39,100 nt of DNA from Gammaproteobacteria bacterium (lineage in GTDB: Bacteria > Pseudomonadota > Gammaproteobacteria > Steroidobacterales > Woeseiaceae), in assembly GCA_013151645.1 (NCBI GenBank), contig JAADHU010000066.1, positions 1-39,100 of the forward strand. The letters are read 5' to 3'. A program made the position numbers and the translations under genes. This document shows, piece after piece, positions 7,197 through 15,400 of the stretch. The notes beneath the pieces were generated by a model that had not been told where the DNA came from, made no database searches, and saw only the letters and a program-made list of their open reading frames with translations. Position 1 is the stretch's first letter. Every line of letters begins with the position of its first letter.

Positions 7197-9682
7197 AAGC
7201 AGTTCGCTTTGCGCTGCGCAGTTTTGCTCGCGAGTTGCGATCCGGCGAGGTCGTCGTTTTGCTGCTTTCGGTCGCGCTCGCGGTTGCCGCGCTGACGGCC
7301 GTCGGTTTTCTCACTGACCGCATTGGTAAATCGGTCGCCCGCCAGGCAAACGAAATACTGGCGGCGGACATCCGCCTGCGATCACCGGAGCCGATTCCAC
7401 CACAATGGCGGCAAGCGGCTGAAGCGCACAGCCTGGATACAGCCGAGACACAAACATTTCCGAGCGTGGTCTTTGCCGGTGACGAGAGTTCGCTCACCAC
7501 CGTAAAAGGTGTGAGCGCGGACTATCCATTGCGAGGCCACGTGCGTATTTCCGATCGCCTTTTCAGCGAACAATATGAGGTCGACGATATACCGCAGCCC
7601 GGAACGGTCTGGGCGGACGGGGCGCTCATGGCGCGGCTTGGCATCAGCGTTGGCGACACGGTGTCTGTTGGCGAAGCAGATCTCGAGGTGGCCGCTGTAC
7701 TGACCTATCGGCCGGATCAGTCCATCGGCTTCGCTTCACTCGCACCGTCAATCCTCGTCAATCTCGGCGACATGCCGCGTACCGGTCTGATCACTGAGGG
7801 CAGCCGCGTCGGCTATGCACTGCTGGTCGCGGGAGAGGAAGACGCGGTCAATTCGTTTTATGACGCCGTCGAAGAAACGCTTCCGGACTCGGTGCGCGTG
7901 CGCAATCGTGAAGACAGCAGCGGCCGTGCGGGCGATGCTGCAGATCGCGCGGAACGATTCCTGTCATTGACGGCTGTGATCAGCGTGCTGCTTAGCGCCG
8001 TGGCGATTGCGATGTCGGCACGTCGCTTCACGCATCGGCGCATGGATACCGTGGCATTGATGAAGAGCCTCGGGGCCAGCCAGCGATTCATCATCACCGC
8101 CGCGTCCGTGCAAATAGTGTTGTTGGGCGTTCTTGGCATCGTCATTGGTTGCGCGGTGGGTTTCTCGGCCGAAAAACTCATCACGAGCATGCTGGCGGAC
8201 CTGTTCCAGAGCGATCTTCCGGACCCCGGTCTTGCACCGGTTGCGCTGGGCAGCGCGGTGGCACTGATCCTGGTCATAGGTTTCGCCATGCCGGCGCTCG
8301 TGCAACTGCGCAACACGCCACCGTTGCGCGTATTGCGGCATGACGCCATACCGCCGCCACCATCGCGACTTTTTGTGGCGGGCAGTTCGTTATTGGCCGT
8401 CGCCGCGTTGCTTTACAGCGTCATCGGGGACGGACGGATGTTGCTCATCGTCCTCGCTGGCATGTTGGTGATCTCCGGCTCCCTCTACGTCGTCGGCCGT
8501 GGCCTGGTCGTGCTGATCGGCCGGTCACGCGGTGGCGTCGGCGTTGCGTGGCGTTACGGCCTCGCGAACGTCGCCCGTCGGGGCCGCGATAGCGCGGTGC
8601 AGATCGTCGCGTTCGGTCTGGGGTTGACGGTGCTTCTCTTGCTGACCTTTGTGCGTACAGAGTTACTGGAGAGCTGGCAGCAATCGCTCGCCGAAGACGC
8701 GCCGAATCAGTTTCTGATCAACATTCAGCCGCAGGAGCGTGATTCAATTGCGGCGATATTCGAGCAGGCCGATATCGCGGCGCCGGATTTCGTGCCATTG
8801 GTGCGCGCCCGCATGTCGACGATTAATGGCGAAGACGTGAAGACGCGCGAGTACCCGGCGGAGGACGGTCGCTGGATGGCGAACCGCGAAGCGAACCTGA
8901 GCTGGGCGACGACGCTCAGCGACAGCAATGAACTGCTGGAAGGCGAGTGGTGGGACGCGGATTATCAGGGACCGCCACTCGTTTCGGTTGAGGAAGAAGC
9001 GGCGCTGGAAATGGGTGTCGGCCTTGGCGATCAACTTAACTTCATGATTGCCGGTCAGGAAGTCGAACTGACCATCGCGAGTCTTCGCCGCATCGACTGG
9101 AATTCGTTTCGACCAAATTTCTTCATGGTGTTGTCGCCAGGCGCGCTCGAGGACTATCCGGCGACGTACGTTGCCAGCCTGAAGATCGACGCGACGGAGA
9201 AAGGGGTGTTGCTGACACTGGTGCGTGCGCACCCGACGGTGTCCGTTATTGATCTCGATGCCATTCTGGAGCAGGTGCAAAGTATCATGGATAAAGCGAG
9301 CCTCGCCGTACAGGCGGTGTTCGTATTCACACTCGCCGCCGGAATCGCCGTGCTGTTTGCAGCCGTGCAATCCACCATCGACGAGCGCCGCTTCGAAAGC
9401 GCGATGTTGCGAGCGTTGGGCGCAAGAAGACGTACGGTGCTCGCCGGCGTCCTGACGGAATTCGCTGCGCTGGGTTTCGCAGCCGGTTTACTGGCCTCGG
9501 CGGGGGCGTCGATTCTCGCGTACATTATCGCCGTGAACCTGTTCGAACTTGACTACGATTTCAGTCCGGGACTCTGGCTCGCGGGGCTTTTGGGCGGCAC
9601 GTTGCTGGTTTGCGTCAGCGGATTTATTGCCGCCCGGGGCGCTATCAATGCGCCGCCGATCGATGTCCTGCGAGCGGCGTGA
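7193..9682 (+). CDS. ybbP: FtsX-like ABC transporter permease YbbP
   Basis: A large inner-membrane permease (829 residues) with two FtsX-type units, partner of YbbA. The open frame begins upstream at 7133, but the GTG at 7193 overlapping the ybbA stop gives the natural N terminus (membrane helix at about residues 15-38) and matches E. coli YbbP (about 804 aa). Motifs conserved with that protein include SRVGYALLV, KSLGASQRF, a central pair of helices, PNQFLINI, VRARMSTING and WNSFRPNFF. The C-terminal FtsX domain contains RALGARRRTVLAG. The long extracytoplasmic regions resemble MacB-like mechanotransmission systems, so a role in extracting lipid or a lipophilic product is inferred. Confidence 0.92.
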   Translation: MKAVRFALRSFARELRSGEVVVLLLSVALAVAALTAVGFLTDRIGKSVARQANEILAADIRLRSPEPIPPQWRQAAEAHSLDTAETQTFPSVVFAGDESSLTTVKGVSADYPLRGHVRISDRLFSEQYEVDDIPQPGTVWADGALMARLGISVGDTVSVGEADLEVAAVLTYRPDQSIGFASLAPSILVNLGDMPRTGLITEGSRVGYALLVAGEEDAVNSFYDAVEETLPDSVRVRNREDSSGRAGDAADRAERFLSLTAVISVLLSAVAIAMSARRFTHRRMDTVALMKSLGASQRFIITAASVQIVLLGVLGIVIGCAVGFSAEKLITSMLADLFQSDLPDPGLAPVALGSAVALILVIGFAMPALVQLRNTPPLRVLRHDAIPPPPSRLFVAGSSLLAVAALLYSVIGDGRMLLIVLAGMLVISGSLYVVGRGLVVLIGRSRGGVGVAWRYGLANVARRGRDSAVQIVAFGLGLTVLLLLTFVRTELLESWQQSLAEDAPNQFLINIQPQERDSIAAIFEQADIAAPDFVPLVRARMSTINGEDVKTREYPAEDGRWMANREANLSWATTLSDSNELLEGEWWDADYQGPPLVSVEEEAALEMGVGLGDQLNFMIAGQEVELTIASLRRIDWNSFRPNFFMVLSPGALEDYPATYVASLKIDATEKGVLLTLVRAHPTVSVIDLDAILEQVQSIMDKASLAVQAVFVFTLAAGIAVLFAAVQSTIDERRFESAMLRALGARRRTVLAGVLTEFAALGFAAGLLASAGASILAYIIAVNLFELDYDFSPGLWLAGLLGGTLLVCVSGFIAARGAINAPPIDVLRAA

Positions 9683-9724
9683 AGACCAATCGCGGCCGGG
9701 ATGCCGTTCCTGACGACGCTTAAC

Positions 9725-10684
9725 TTATACCACTCGATTGCGTTGTTCGCCGCGCTGAAAAGCGGCCACATTTTCGGCTAGCTCGTTGATCGCATTTTGT
9801 CGGGCCTCGAAGGTGCCCCAGGCGATATGCGGTGTGACGATCAGGTTGTTGCCCGTATAGTCGAGCAGCGGGTCGCCGTCGACAGGCGGCTCCTGTGGCA
9901 GTACATCAATGGCTGCCGCCGCTATCTCACCGGAGCCAAGTGCCGCGGCCAGTGCCGTTGAATCCACCAGGCCACCGCGTGCCGTATTGATCAGGATACT
10001 GTCGGCTTTCATGGCGCGAAATTCGTCGGCGCCCATCAGCTCGTGCGTCGCGTCGTTCAGGGGGCAATGCAGCGATATCACATCCGCCTGTTGCAGCATC
10101 TCTTCGAAATCGACGCGGCCGTCATCCGTTGTGCCGGCATCACCGCGTCGCCTCGCAATCATCACATTCATACCAAAAAACTCGGCGGCCCGGGCAACGC
10201 CCTGACCCAGCACGCCGTTGCCGACAATGCCCAGCGTCATCGCGGACAATTCCCGGATCGGAAAATCGAGCATGCAAAACTCCTGCGCTTTTTGCCACGC
10301 ACCCTGTCGCACGGCATCGTTGAACGGACGCAAGCTGTGGGTGAGGGAAAGCAGCGTGCCCATCACATGCTCGACAATGGATTGCGTGCAATATGCACGG
10401 ATATTGCACACGGCGATGCCGTTTTCCTTCGCAAATTCAAGATCGATATTGTCGGTGCCGGTTGCGGTGAGCCCGATGAAGCGCAGCGCCGTTGCATCTG
10501 CCAAATTGTTCGCGTTCAACTTCACCTTGTTGGCCAGCACGAACTCGGCTTCTCGAATTCGCTCAACCGTTCGTTCGGCCTGGGTGTTTTCGAACACCTT
10601 GAGCCCCGGCAGGCGCTGTTGCAGCGGAGACGGGTCGAGACCGCCACCGCCCATCGTCGCAAAATCGAGAAATACGGCTTTCAT
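9725..10684 (-). CDS. D-isomer-specific 2-hydroxyacid dehydrogenase (glycerate/hydroxypyruvate dehydrogenase-like)
   Basis: NAD(P)-dependent reductase for a 2-oxoacid such as hydroxypyruvate or glyoxylate. It has 319 residues from the MKAVFLDF start; the frame is open 16 codons further upstream but that would run into the divergent ycgN region. The Rossmann motif is GIVGNGVLGQGVARAAEFFG. The catalytic arginine is in INTARGGLVD, the glutamate in VLPQEPPVDGDP and the histidine in VTPHIAWGTFEAR. The SLHCPLNDATHELM block resembles glycerate dehydrogenases (HprA type). The cofactor and substrate are not decided by sequence. It is convergent with ybbP and divergent from ycgN across 53 bases. Confidence 0.88.
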   Translation of the reverse strand: MKAVFLDFATMGGGGLDPSPLQQRLPGLKVFENTQAERTVERIREAEFVLANKVKLNANNLADATALRFIGLTATGTDNIDLEFAKENGIAVCNIRAYCTQSIVEHVMGTLLSLTHSLRPFNDAVRQGAWQKAQEFCMLDFPIRELSAMTLGIVGNGVLGQGVARAAEFFGMNVMIARRRGDAGTTDDGRVDFEEMLQQADVISLHCPLNDATHELMGADEFRAMKADSILINTARGGLVDSTALAAALGSGEIAAAAIDVLPQEPPVDGDPLLDYTGNNLIVTPHIAWGTFEARQNAINELAENVAAFQRGEQRNRVV

Positions 10685-10737
10685 CGGGATTTCAGTTATC
10701 CTTGCAAGTCTTCGTTTCGATCCTGATTTCACATTAT

Positions 10738-11169
10738 ATGGACAAATCCTTCTGGGAACACAAGACGCTGGCCGACATGAGCGTCGCGGAGTGGGAGTCG
10801 CTTTGCGACGGTTGTGCGTTGTGCTGCATGCACAAGCTCGAAGACGAAGATAGCGGCGAAATTCTGTTCACGGACATCGCCTGCAAGCTGCTGGATATCG
10901 AGTCGTGCCGATGCACAAATTACGGCGCACGTTCAAGGCTGGTAAAAGCATGCCTGATTCTCGCCCCGGACAAGCCGGCGGTGTTCTCCTGGCTGCCCGG
11001 TACCTGCGCGTATCGGCGCCTCGCCGAGGGCGAGGACCTGCCGCCGTGGCACCCGCTGATAAGCGGCGACTTCGATTCAGTGCATGAGGCGGGTATTTCA
11101 GTGCAGGGAAAAGCCACTTCAGAACAGGAAAGCGGTGAACCGACCGTTTTCAGAACTCTATCAACCTGA
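10738..11169 (+). CDS. ycgN: YcgN family (UPF0260) cysteine-cluster protein
   Basis: A 143-residue cytoplasmic protein of the YcgN/YkgJ cysteine-cluster family. The family signature is clear: CDGCALCC at residues 23-30, Cys49, Cys57, Cys59 (SCRCTNYGARS), Cys72 and Cys90. The cysteines probably bind zinc or an Fe-S cluster. The biochemical role is unknown. The ATG at 10738 matches the usual family N terminus (WEHKTLADMSVAEWESLC), so an in-frame upstream ATG at 10702 is not used here. The iodotyrosine-deiodinase-like gene follows after 20 bases and may be cotranscribed. Confidence 0.9.
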   Translation: MDKSFWEHKTLADMSVAEWESLCDGCALCCMHKLEDEDSGEILFTDIACKLLDIESCRCTNYGARSRLVKACLILAPDKPAVFSWLPGTCAYRRLAEGEDLPPWHPLISGDFDSVHEAGISVQGKATSEQESGEPTVFRTLST

Positions 11170-11189
11170 CAAAGACGACGGCTGAAAAT

Positions 11190-11864
11190 ATGACAGACTA
11201 TCCTTTCATTCCGCTCGAATCGTATGAGGAGTATCCTGCCGGGGAAATGCGTCAACGACTGAATGCGTTTTACCGAAACATGGATCGCCGTCGCACGGTA
11301 CGGGATTTTTCTGCCCGCCCGATACCGGGCGGAATCATCGAACAGGCATTAAGGACAGCGGGGACAGCGCCAAGCGGCGCGAATCTGCAGCCCTGGCATT
11401 TCGTGGTCGTGACCGGCCCTGAAACGAAACACAAGATTCGCGTGGCAGCGGAAGAAGAAGAAAGGGAATTCTACGAACACCGGGCTTCGGAAGAATGGCT
11501 GCAAGCGTTGGAATCCCTGGGCACAAACACCGACAAACCCTTTCTGGAAACGGCTCCCTGCCTGATCGCCGTGTTTCTGCAAAAGTTCAGCCACCTGCCG
11601 AACGGAAAAAAAGTGAAACACTACTACCCGGTCGAGTCGACCGGCCTGGCAACGGGTTTCCTGATTACCGCACTGCACCAGGCGGGACTGGTTTGCCTTA
11701 CGCACACCCCTAGTCCAATGAGTTTCCTGAATGAAATTCTCGAACGCCCCAGGAGTGAACGACCATTCCTGCTTCTTGTAACGGGGTACCCGGCTGAGGA
11801 CGCGACCATTCCTGACATTCAACGCAAACCGCTCGAAGATTTCGTCAGCTTCATTGACCGTTAG
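11190..11864 (+). CDS. Nitroreductase-fold flavoprotein, iodotyrosine deiodinase (IYD) type
   Basis: An FMN enzyme of 224 residues. The FMN-binding signature is RRTVRDFSARPIP (33-46), followed by AGTAPSGANLQPWHF (57-71). Over the rest of the chain it follows animal iodotyrosine deiodinase from memory. The residues that bind the zwitterion of halotyrosine in human IYD (E157, Y161, K182) are matched with identical spacing by E91, Y95 and K116. The tail YPAEDATIPDIQRKPLEDF also matches. In the family, FMN drives reductive dehalogenation of iodo- or bromotyrosine. The start is ATG at 11190, 20 bases after ycgN. Activity is inferred; a general nitroreductase role is less likely given the retained lid. 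Confidence 0.85.
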   Translation: MTDYPFIPLESYEEYPAGEMRQRLNAFYRNMDRRRTVRDFSARPIPGGIIEQALRTAGTAPSGANLQPWHFVVVTGPETKHKIRVAAEEEEREFYEHRASEEWLQALESLGTNTDKPFLETAPCLIAVFLQKFSHLPNGKKVKHYYPVESTGLATGFLITALHQAGLVCLTHTPSPMSFLNEILERPRSERPFLLLVTGYPAEDATIPDIQRKPLEDFVSFIDR

Positions 11865-11992
11865 GCAAAAGCATCGTGTTGAGCGCTGTCGCCTGAACCC
11901 GCTGGTCGCGCCTCAGGTGACGCTCCTACAATTCGTTCTACTGGCACTCCTGAGGAGCGTCACCTGACACGCAACTGCGGTCAACCGTACCC
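11865..11992. repeat. REP-like inverted repeat between IYD gene and ppc
   Basis: The intergenic region between two convergent genes holds a perfect 15-bp inverted repeat: TCAGGTGACGCTCCT at 11913-11927 against AGGAGCGTCACCTGA at 11953-11967, with a 25-base loop. The stem extends by GCG/CGC after a two-base mismatch. The same core (GTAGGAGCGTCACCTGA) recurs at 18774-18790, so it is a dispersed element. It could act as a bidirectional terminator for the two converging genes, though there is no T-tract. Confidence 0.75.
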
Positions 11993-14710
11993 TTACCCCG
12001 TATTCTGCAACCCTTGCGCGATTCCGTTGACGCTCGCCAGCAATGCTTCGAATAATTCCGGGTCTTGCCGATCAGACGCTCGCCAGCGACGCAACAGATC
12101 GACCTGCAACAAGCTCATGGGATCGACGTAGGGATTGCGCAGCATAATGGCCCGTTGCAGCGTGCGATCGCCCTCGAGAAGCTCGTTTTGACCGGAGTAT
12201 TCGAGGATCATATCCCGGGTAAGATTGAACTCTTTCGTGAGCAGCGGAAAAAATTCGCCGTGCAATTCGCCGGCAAGCTCCGAATATATCTCGGCGATAC
12301 CAAGGTCGGCTTTTGCGAGCACCATTTCCGCATCGGATATTAACGCCCGCATGAAATACCATTCCTGGAACATGCTGCGGAATACGTCATCGTCAAACTG
12401 TTCGGCGGCCGCCGCGAGGCCGCGGCCAAGACCGTACCAGCCAGGCAGGATAAGGCGGCTCTGCGTCCATGAGAATACCCAGGGAATAGCGCGCAGATCG
12501 TCGACGCCGGTGCCGCCACGACGAGAGGAGGGGCGCGAGCCGATGCGCATGCGTTCGATCAGGTCGATCGGCGTTGCCCGGCGAAAATATTCGTAGAAAG
12601 CGGGTGTTTCGAAAATGAGCTTGCGATAATAGTCCCGGCTGGTATCCGCAATAAGCTGCATCATCGTGTGCCACTCGGGCAGATCGTTGCCACGATGCTG
12701 CGGCATCGCGGTCGCCAGTAACACCGATCCGGTGACCTGTTCGAGGGTGCGCAAAGCGATGCCGCGAAGCCCGTATTTCTCGTTGATGATCTCTCCCTGT
12801 TCGGTCACACGAAGATATCCGTTGATGGTGCCGGGCGGGGCGCCAAGTACGGCGGCATGCGTCTTGCCACCACCACGACTGATCGTGCCGCCGCGCCCGT
12901 GAAAAAGGCGTAGCTCGATGTTCTCTTTGGCAACGGATTCGACCAGGGCAACCTGTGCATTTTGCAAGGCCCAGCGGGCGGATGCGAGACCGGCGTTCTT
13001 GTTGCTGTCGGAATAGCCAATCATGACCATTTGCTTGTTCTTGCGGTATTCGAGGTGCTCGCGATACAGGGTGTTGTTGAGCAATGAGCGGATGATTTCC
13101 GGGCCGCGCTCCAGGTCGTCCACCGTTTCCAGCAGCGGCGCGATGTCCATGGGGACGTTACCACGACGCGTATGCAGCTCACTCCAGTTGGCAAGCAGCA
13201 GCACGGACAAAATGTCGTCCGTGTCCTGGGTCATACTGATGATGAACGGGCCAATGGCCTGCGACCCGTATTTTCGCCGACAGAAAGAAATTGCCTGGAA
13301 CACCGCGAGCGTTTTTCGTGTTTGTACACTTTGCGTATCGGGTGCCGATTCCTTGGTCGTCATCGCCTCGACAATGCGTTTCGTGCGTGCCGCGGGGCTC
13401 CACTCAAGCCAGTCGTCTTCGCCAAGGCACTCACCGACGACTTGTCGGTGCACCATGGCATCCTGGCGAACATCGAGTGTGACCAGGTGAAAACCAAAGG
13501 TATCGATGCGCCGCAACAAGCGCCGCACCGCAAACAGACCCGCGTGCTGACCCTTGTTCTCCGTCAGGCTGTCCGCGATGATCTGAATGTCGTCGCGCAG
13601 CTGTGTCGCGGATTCGTACGGATAGGCGTCGTCGTCGTAGGTGGCCTGCAGACGCTGCTGCATCAGGCGCAGCAGCACCCGATACGGCATGTCTCTGTGC
13701 CGTACGGGAACGGCATGATAGGCGTTTTGAAAAATATCGCGGTACTGGCGGATCTTGTCGCCGACTGCATCACTGACACCGATGCGTGAGGATGACTGGC
13801 TAAGCTTGCCCGATAGCGTGCCACACTCTTTGTAATAAAGATCGAGAATCAGGCGCCGTTGCCGTGCGAGGGTCGAGCGGATCGTTTTCGCATTGACGTT
13901 CGGATTGCCATCCATGTCACCGCCGACCCATGAGGCGTAGTGCAAGAAGTCAGGTACTACAAGGTTCTTGCCCTCGTCGCCAAAAACACGCACAACCGCA
14001 TTTTCGACATCTTCGTAGAAAGGAGGCATTACCCGGTACAGCACGTCGGTCACGAAGAACAGGACGTGTTCAAGCTCATCGGACACCGTCATTTGCTCGG
14101 CCGGATGTTCCTGCGTTTGCCAGCCGGTGGTGACATCAAGCTTGATGTTCTCGATACAGGCCTCGGTTTCCTGTGCCGTCATGGTGGGGTTCAGCATGTC
14201 GATCAGGCGTCGAACGATGCGTTGTTCCTTGCGCAGGACAGTTCGGCGTGTCGGTTCTGTCGGGTGGGCGGTGAAAACCGGTTCGACGCACATCGCGTTC
14301 AGAAGGTCCTGTACGGCGTCGATGCCGAAACCGGCCGCCTTCAGTTTTACCAGCGTCTCCTCGAGGCTGCCGGGTTGATATTGTCCGGCCCGTCGCAGGT
14401 ATTCCCGGCGGCGGCGAATTCGGTGCACTTTCTCCGCTGTATTGGTGACCTGGAAGTAGGTAGAAAAGGCACGAATAACTTCGATGCCACAGGCGAGATC
14501 CAATTCGCGAAAAAAATCCTCGAGCGTTTCGTCAGGATCCTCATTCCCCTCGCGACGGCGAATCGCGAGCAATCGCGCCGTCTCAACGAATTCGTATAAA
14601 GACTCACCGCCCTGTTCACGCAGCAGGTCGCCGACCAGCGTACCCAGCGTACGCACATCGGCACGCAGCGCGTCGTCTTTGTCTTCGAATGTGATGTCCT
14701 GCCGCCGCAC
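11993..14710 (-). CDS. ppc: Phosphoenolpyruvate carboxylase
   Basis: Anaplerotic enzyme making oxaloacetate from PEP and bicarbonate. The 905 residues are full length. The catalytic histidine is in VFTAHPTEPTRR (His149), the second signature is VMIGYSDSNKNAG, and FHGRGGTISRGGGKTH is the glycine-rich loop. The C terminus ends QGLQNTG, as is usual for bacterial PPC, where the tail reaches the active site and the aspartate inhibitor site. The start is GTG at 14710; no strong ribosome-binding site is visible. Upstream, 87 bases separate it from the end of yajQ on the same strand. Confidence 0.97.
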   Translation of the reverse strand: MRRQDITFEDKDDALRADVRTLGTLVGDLLREQGGESLYEFVETARLLAIRRREGNEDPDETLEDFFRELDLACGIEVIRAFSTYFQVTNTAEKVHRIRRRREYLRRAGQYQPGSLEETLVKLKAAGFGIDAVQDLLNAMCVEPVFTAHPTEPTRRTVLRKEQRIVRRLIDMLNPTMTAQETEACIENIKLDVTTGWQTQEHPAEQMTVSDELEHVLFFVTDVLYRVMPPFYEDVENAVVRVFGDEGKNLVVPDFLHYASWVGGDMDGNPNVNAKTIRSTLARQRRLILDLYYKECGTLSGKLSQSSSRIGVSDAVGDKIRQYRDIFQNAYHAVPVRHRDMPYRVLLRLMQQRLQATYDDDAYPYESATQLRDDIQIIADSLTENKGQHAGLFAVRRLLRRIDTFGFHLVTLDVRQDAMVHRQVVGECLGEDDWLEWSPAARTKRIVEAMTTKESAPDTQSVQTRKTLAVFQAISFCRRKYGSQAIGPFIISMTQDTDDILSVLLLANWSELHTRRGNVPMDIAPLLETVDDLERGPEIIRSLLNNTLYREHLEYRKNKQMVMIGYSDSNKNAGLASARWALQNAQVALVESVAKENIELRLFHGRGGTISRGGGKTHAAVLGAPPGTINGYLRVTEQGEIINEKYGLRGIALRTLEQVTGSVLLATAMPQHRGNDLPEWHTMMQLIADTSRDYYRKLIFETPAFYEYFRRATPIDLIERMRIGSRPSSRRGGTGVDDLRAIPWVFSWTQSRLILPGWYGLGRGLAAAAEQFDDDVFRSMFQEWYFMRALISDAEMVLAKADLGIAEIYSELAGELHGEFFPLLTKEFNLTRDMILEYSGQNELLEGDRTLQRAIMLRNPYVDPMSLLQVDLLRRWRASDRQDPELFEALLASVNGIAQGLQNTG

Positions 14711-14797
14711 TGCTCGATGCTCGTCGTGATCCGGTTTCAGGTTGTCGCCGGGAGGTTAACTGCCCGGGCCTGCTCGCATAGGCAAGTATAGAAGCTA

Positions 14798-15280
14798 TTA
14801 GTCACGAAAGTTTTCATATTGCAGCGGCAATTCGACATCGGCATCCTTGAGCAGCGCAATAACGGCCTGCAGATCATCTCGTTTCTTGCCGGAGACCCGC
14901 AGTTTGTCGCCCTGAATGGCGGTCTGCACCTTGATCTTGCTGGCCTTGACCTTCTTGACGAGGTCGCGGGCGAGCGAGGTCTCAATGCCCTGGCGAAGTA
15001 TTACCTTCTGGCGCGCTTCGCTGCCGCTGATCTCGACGTCTTCTTCTTTCATACAGGCGATGTCGATGCCGCGCTTGACCAGCTTCTGGCGCAGAATATC
15101 CAGCATCTGCTGCAGTTGAAACTCCGACTGGCTGCTGAGGTTGACCACATTTTCCTCCAGCACGAACTTCGAGCCGGTGCCCTTGAAGTCGAAACGATTG
15201 GTTACTTCACGATTCGCCTGATCGACGGCATTCGTGACCTCATGAGCGTCGAACTCGCTGACTACGTCAAACGTTGGCAT
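14798..15280 (-). CDS. yajQ: YajQ family nucleotide-binding (cyclic-di-GMP effector) protein
   Basis: A 160-residue protein with two ferredoxin-like folds, matching the whole YajQ/UPF0234 family: MPTFDVVSEFD at the N terminus, NREVTNRFDFKGT, KEEDVEISGSEARQKV and the C-terminal LPLQYENFRD. Members bind c-di-GMP in Xanthomonas and related bacteria and affect transcription or translation. The start at 15280 is chosen over an upstream in-frame ATG because it has GGAG eight bases before it and is the invariant family N terminus. It is divergent from the RNR-like gene at 15401. Confidence 0.95.
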   Translation of the reverse strand: MPTFDVVSEFDAHEVTNAVDQANREVTNRFDFKGTGSKFVLEENVVNLSSQSEFQLQQMLDILRQKLVKRGIDIACMKEEDVEISGSEARQKVILRQGIETSLARDLVKKVKASKIKVQTAIQGDKLRVSGKKRDDLQAVIALLKDADVELPLQYENFRD

Positions 15281-15400
15281 TGGTGGGTCTCCATAGCGGC
15301 GACGCGACAATAGCAAAAACTGTACAGGCTGCCCAGTTTGAGATGCGGTGTATAAGTTTCGCCCGCGGCAGAATAGTCGAAAGTCCAGGGAAGGACCATC
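15281..15400. promoter_or_regulatory. Divergent intergenic region yajQ / RNR-like gene
   Basis: A 120-base gap that must hold the promoters for both yajQ (minus) and the gene at 15401 (plus). A ribosome-binding site AGGGAAGGA at 15387-15395 precedes the ATG at 15401. No confident -35/-10 pair was picked. Confidence 0.3.
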
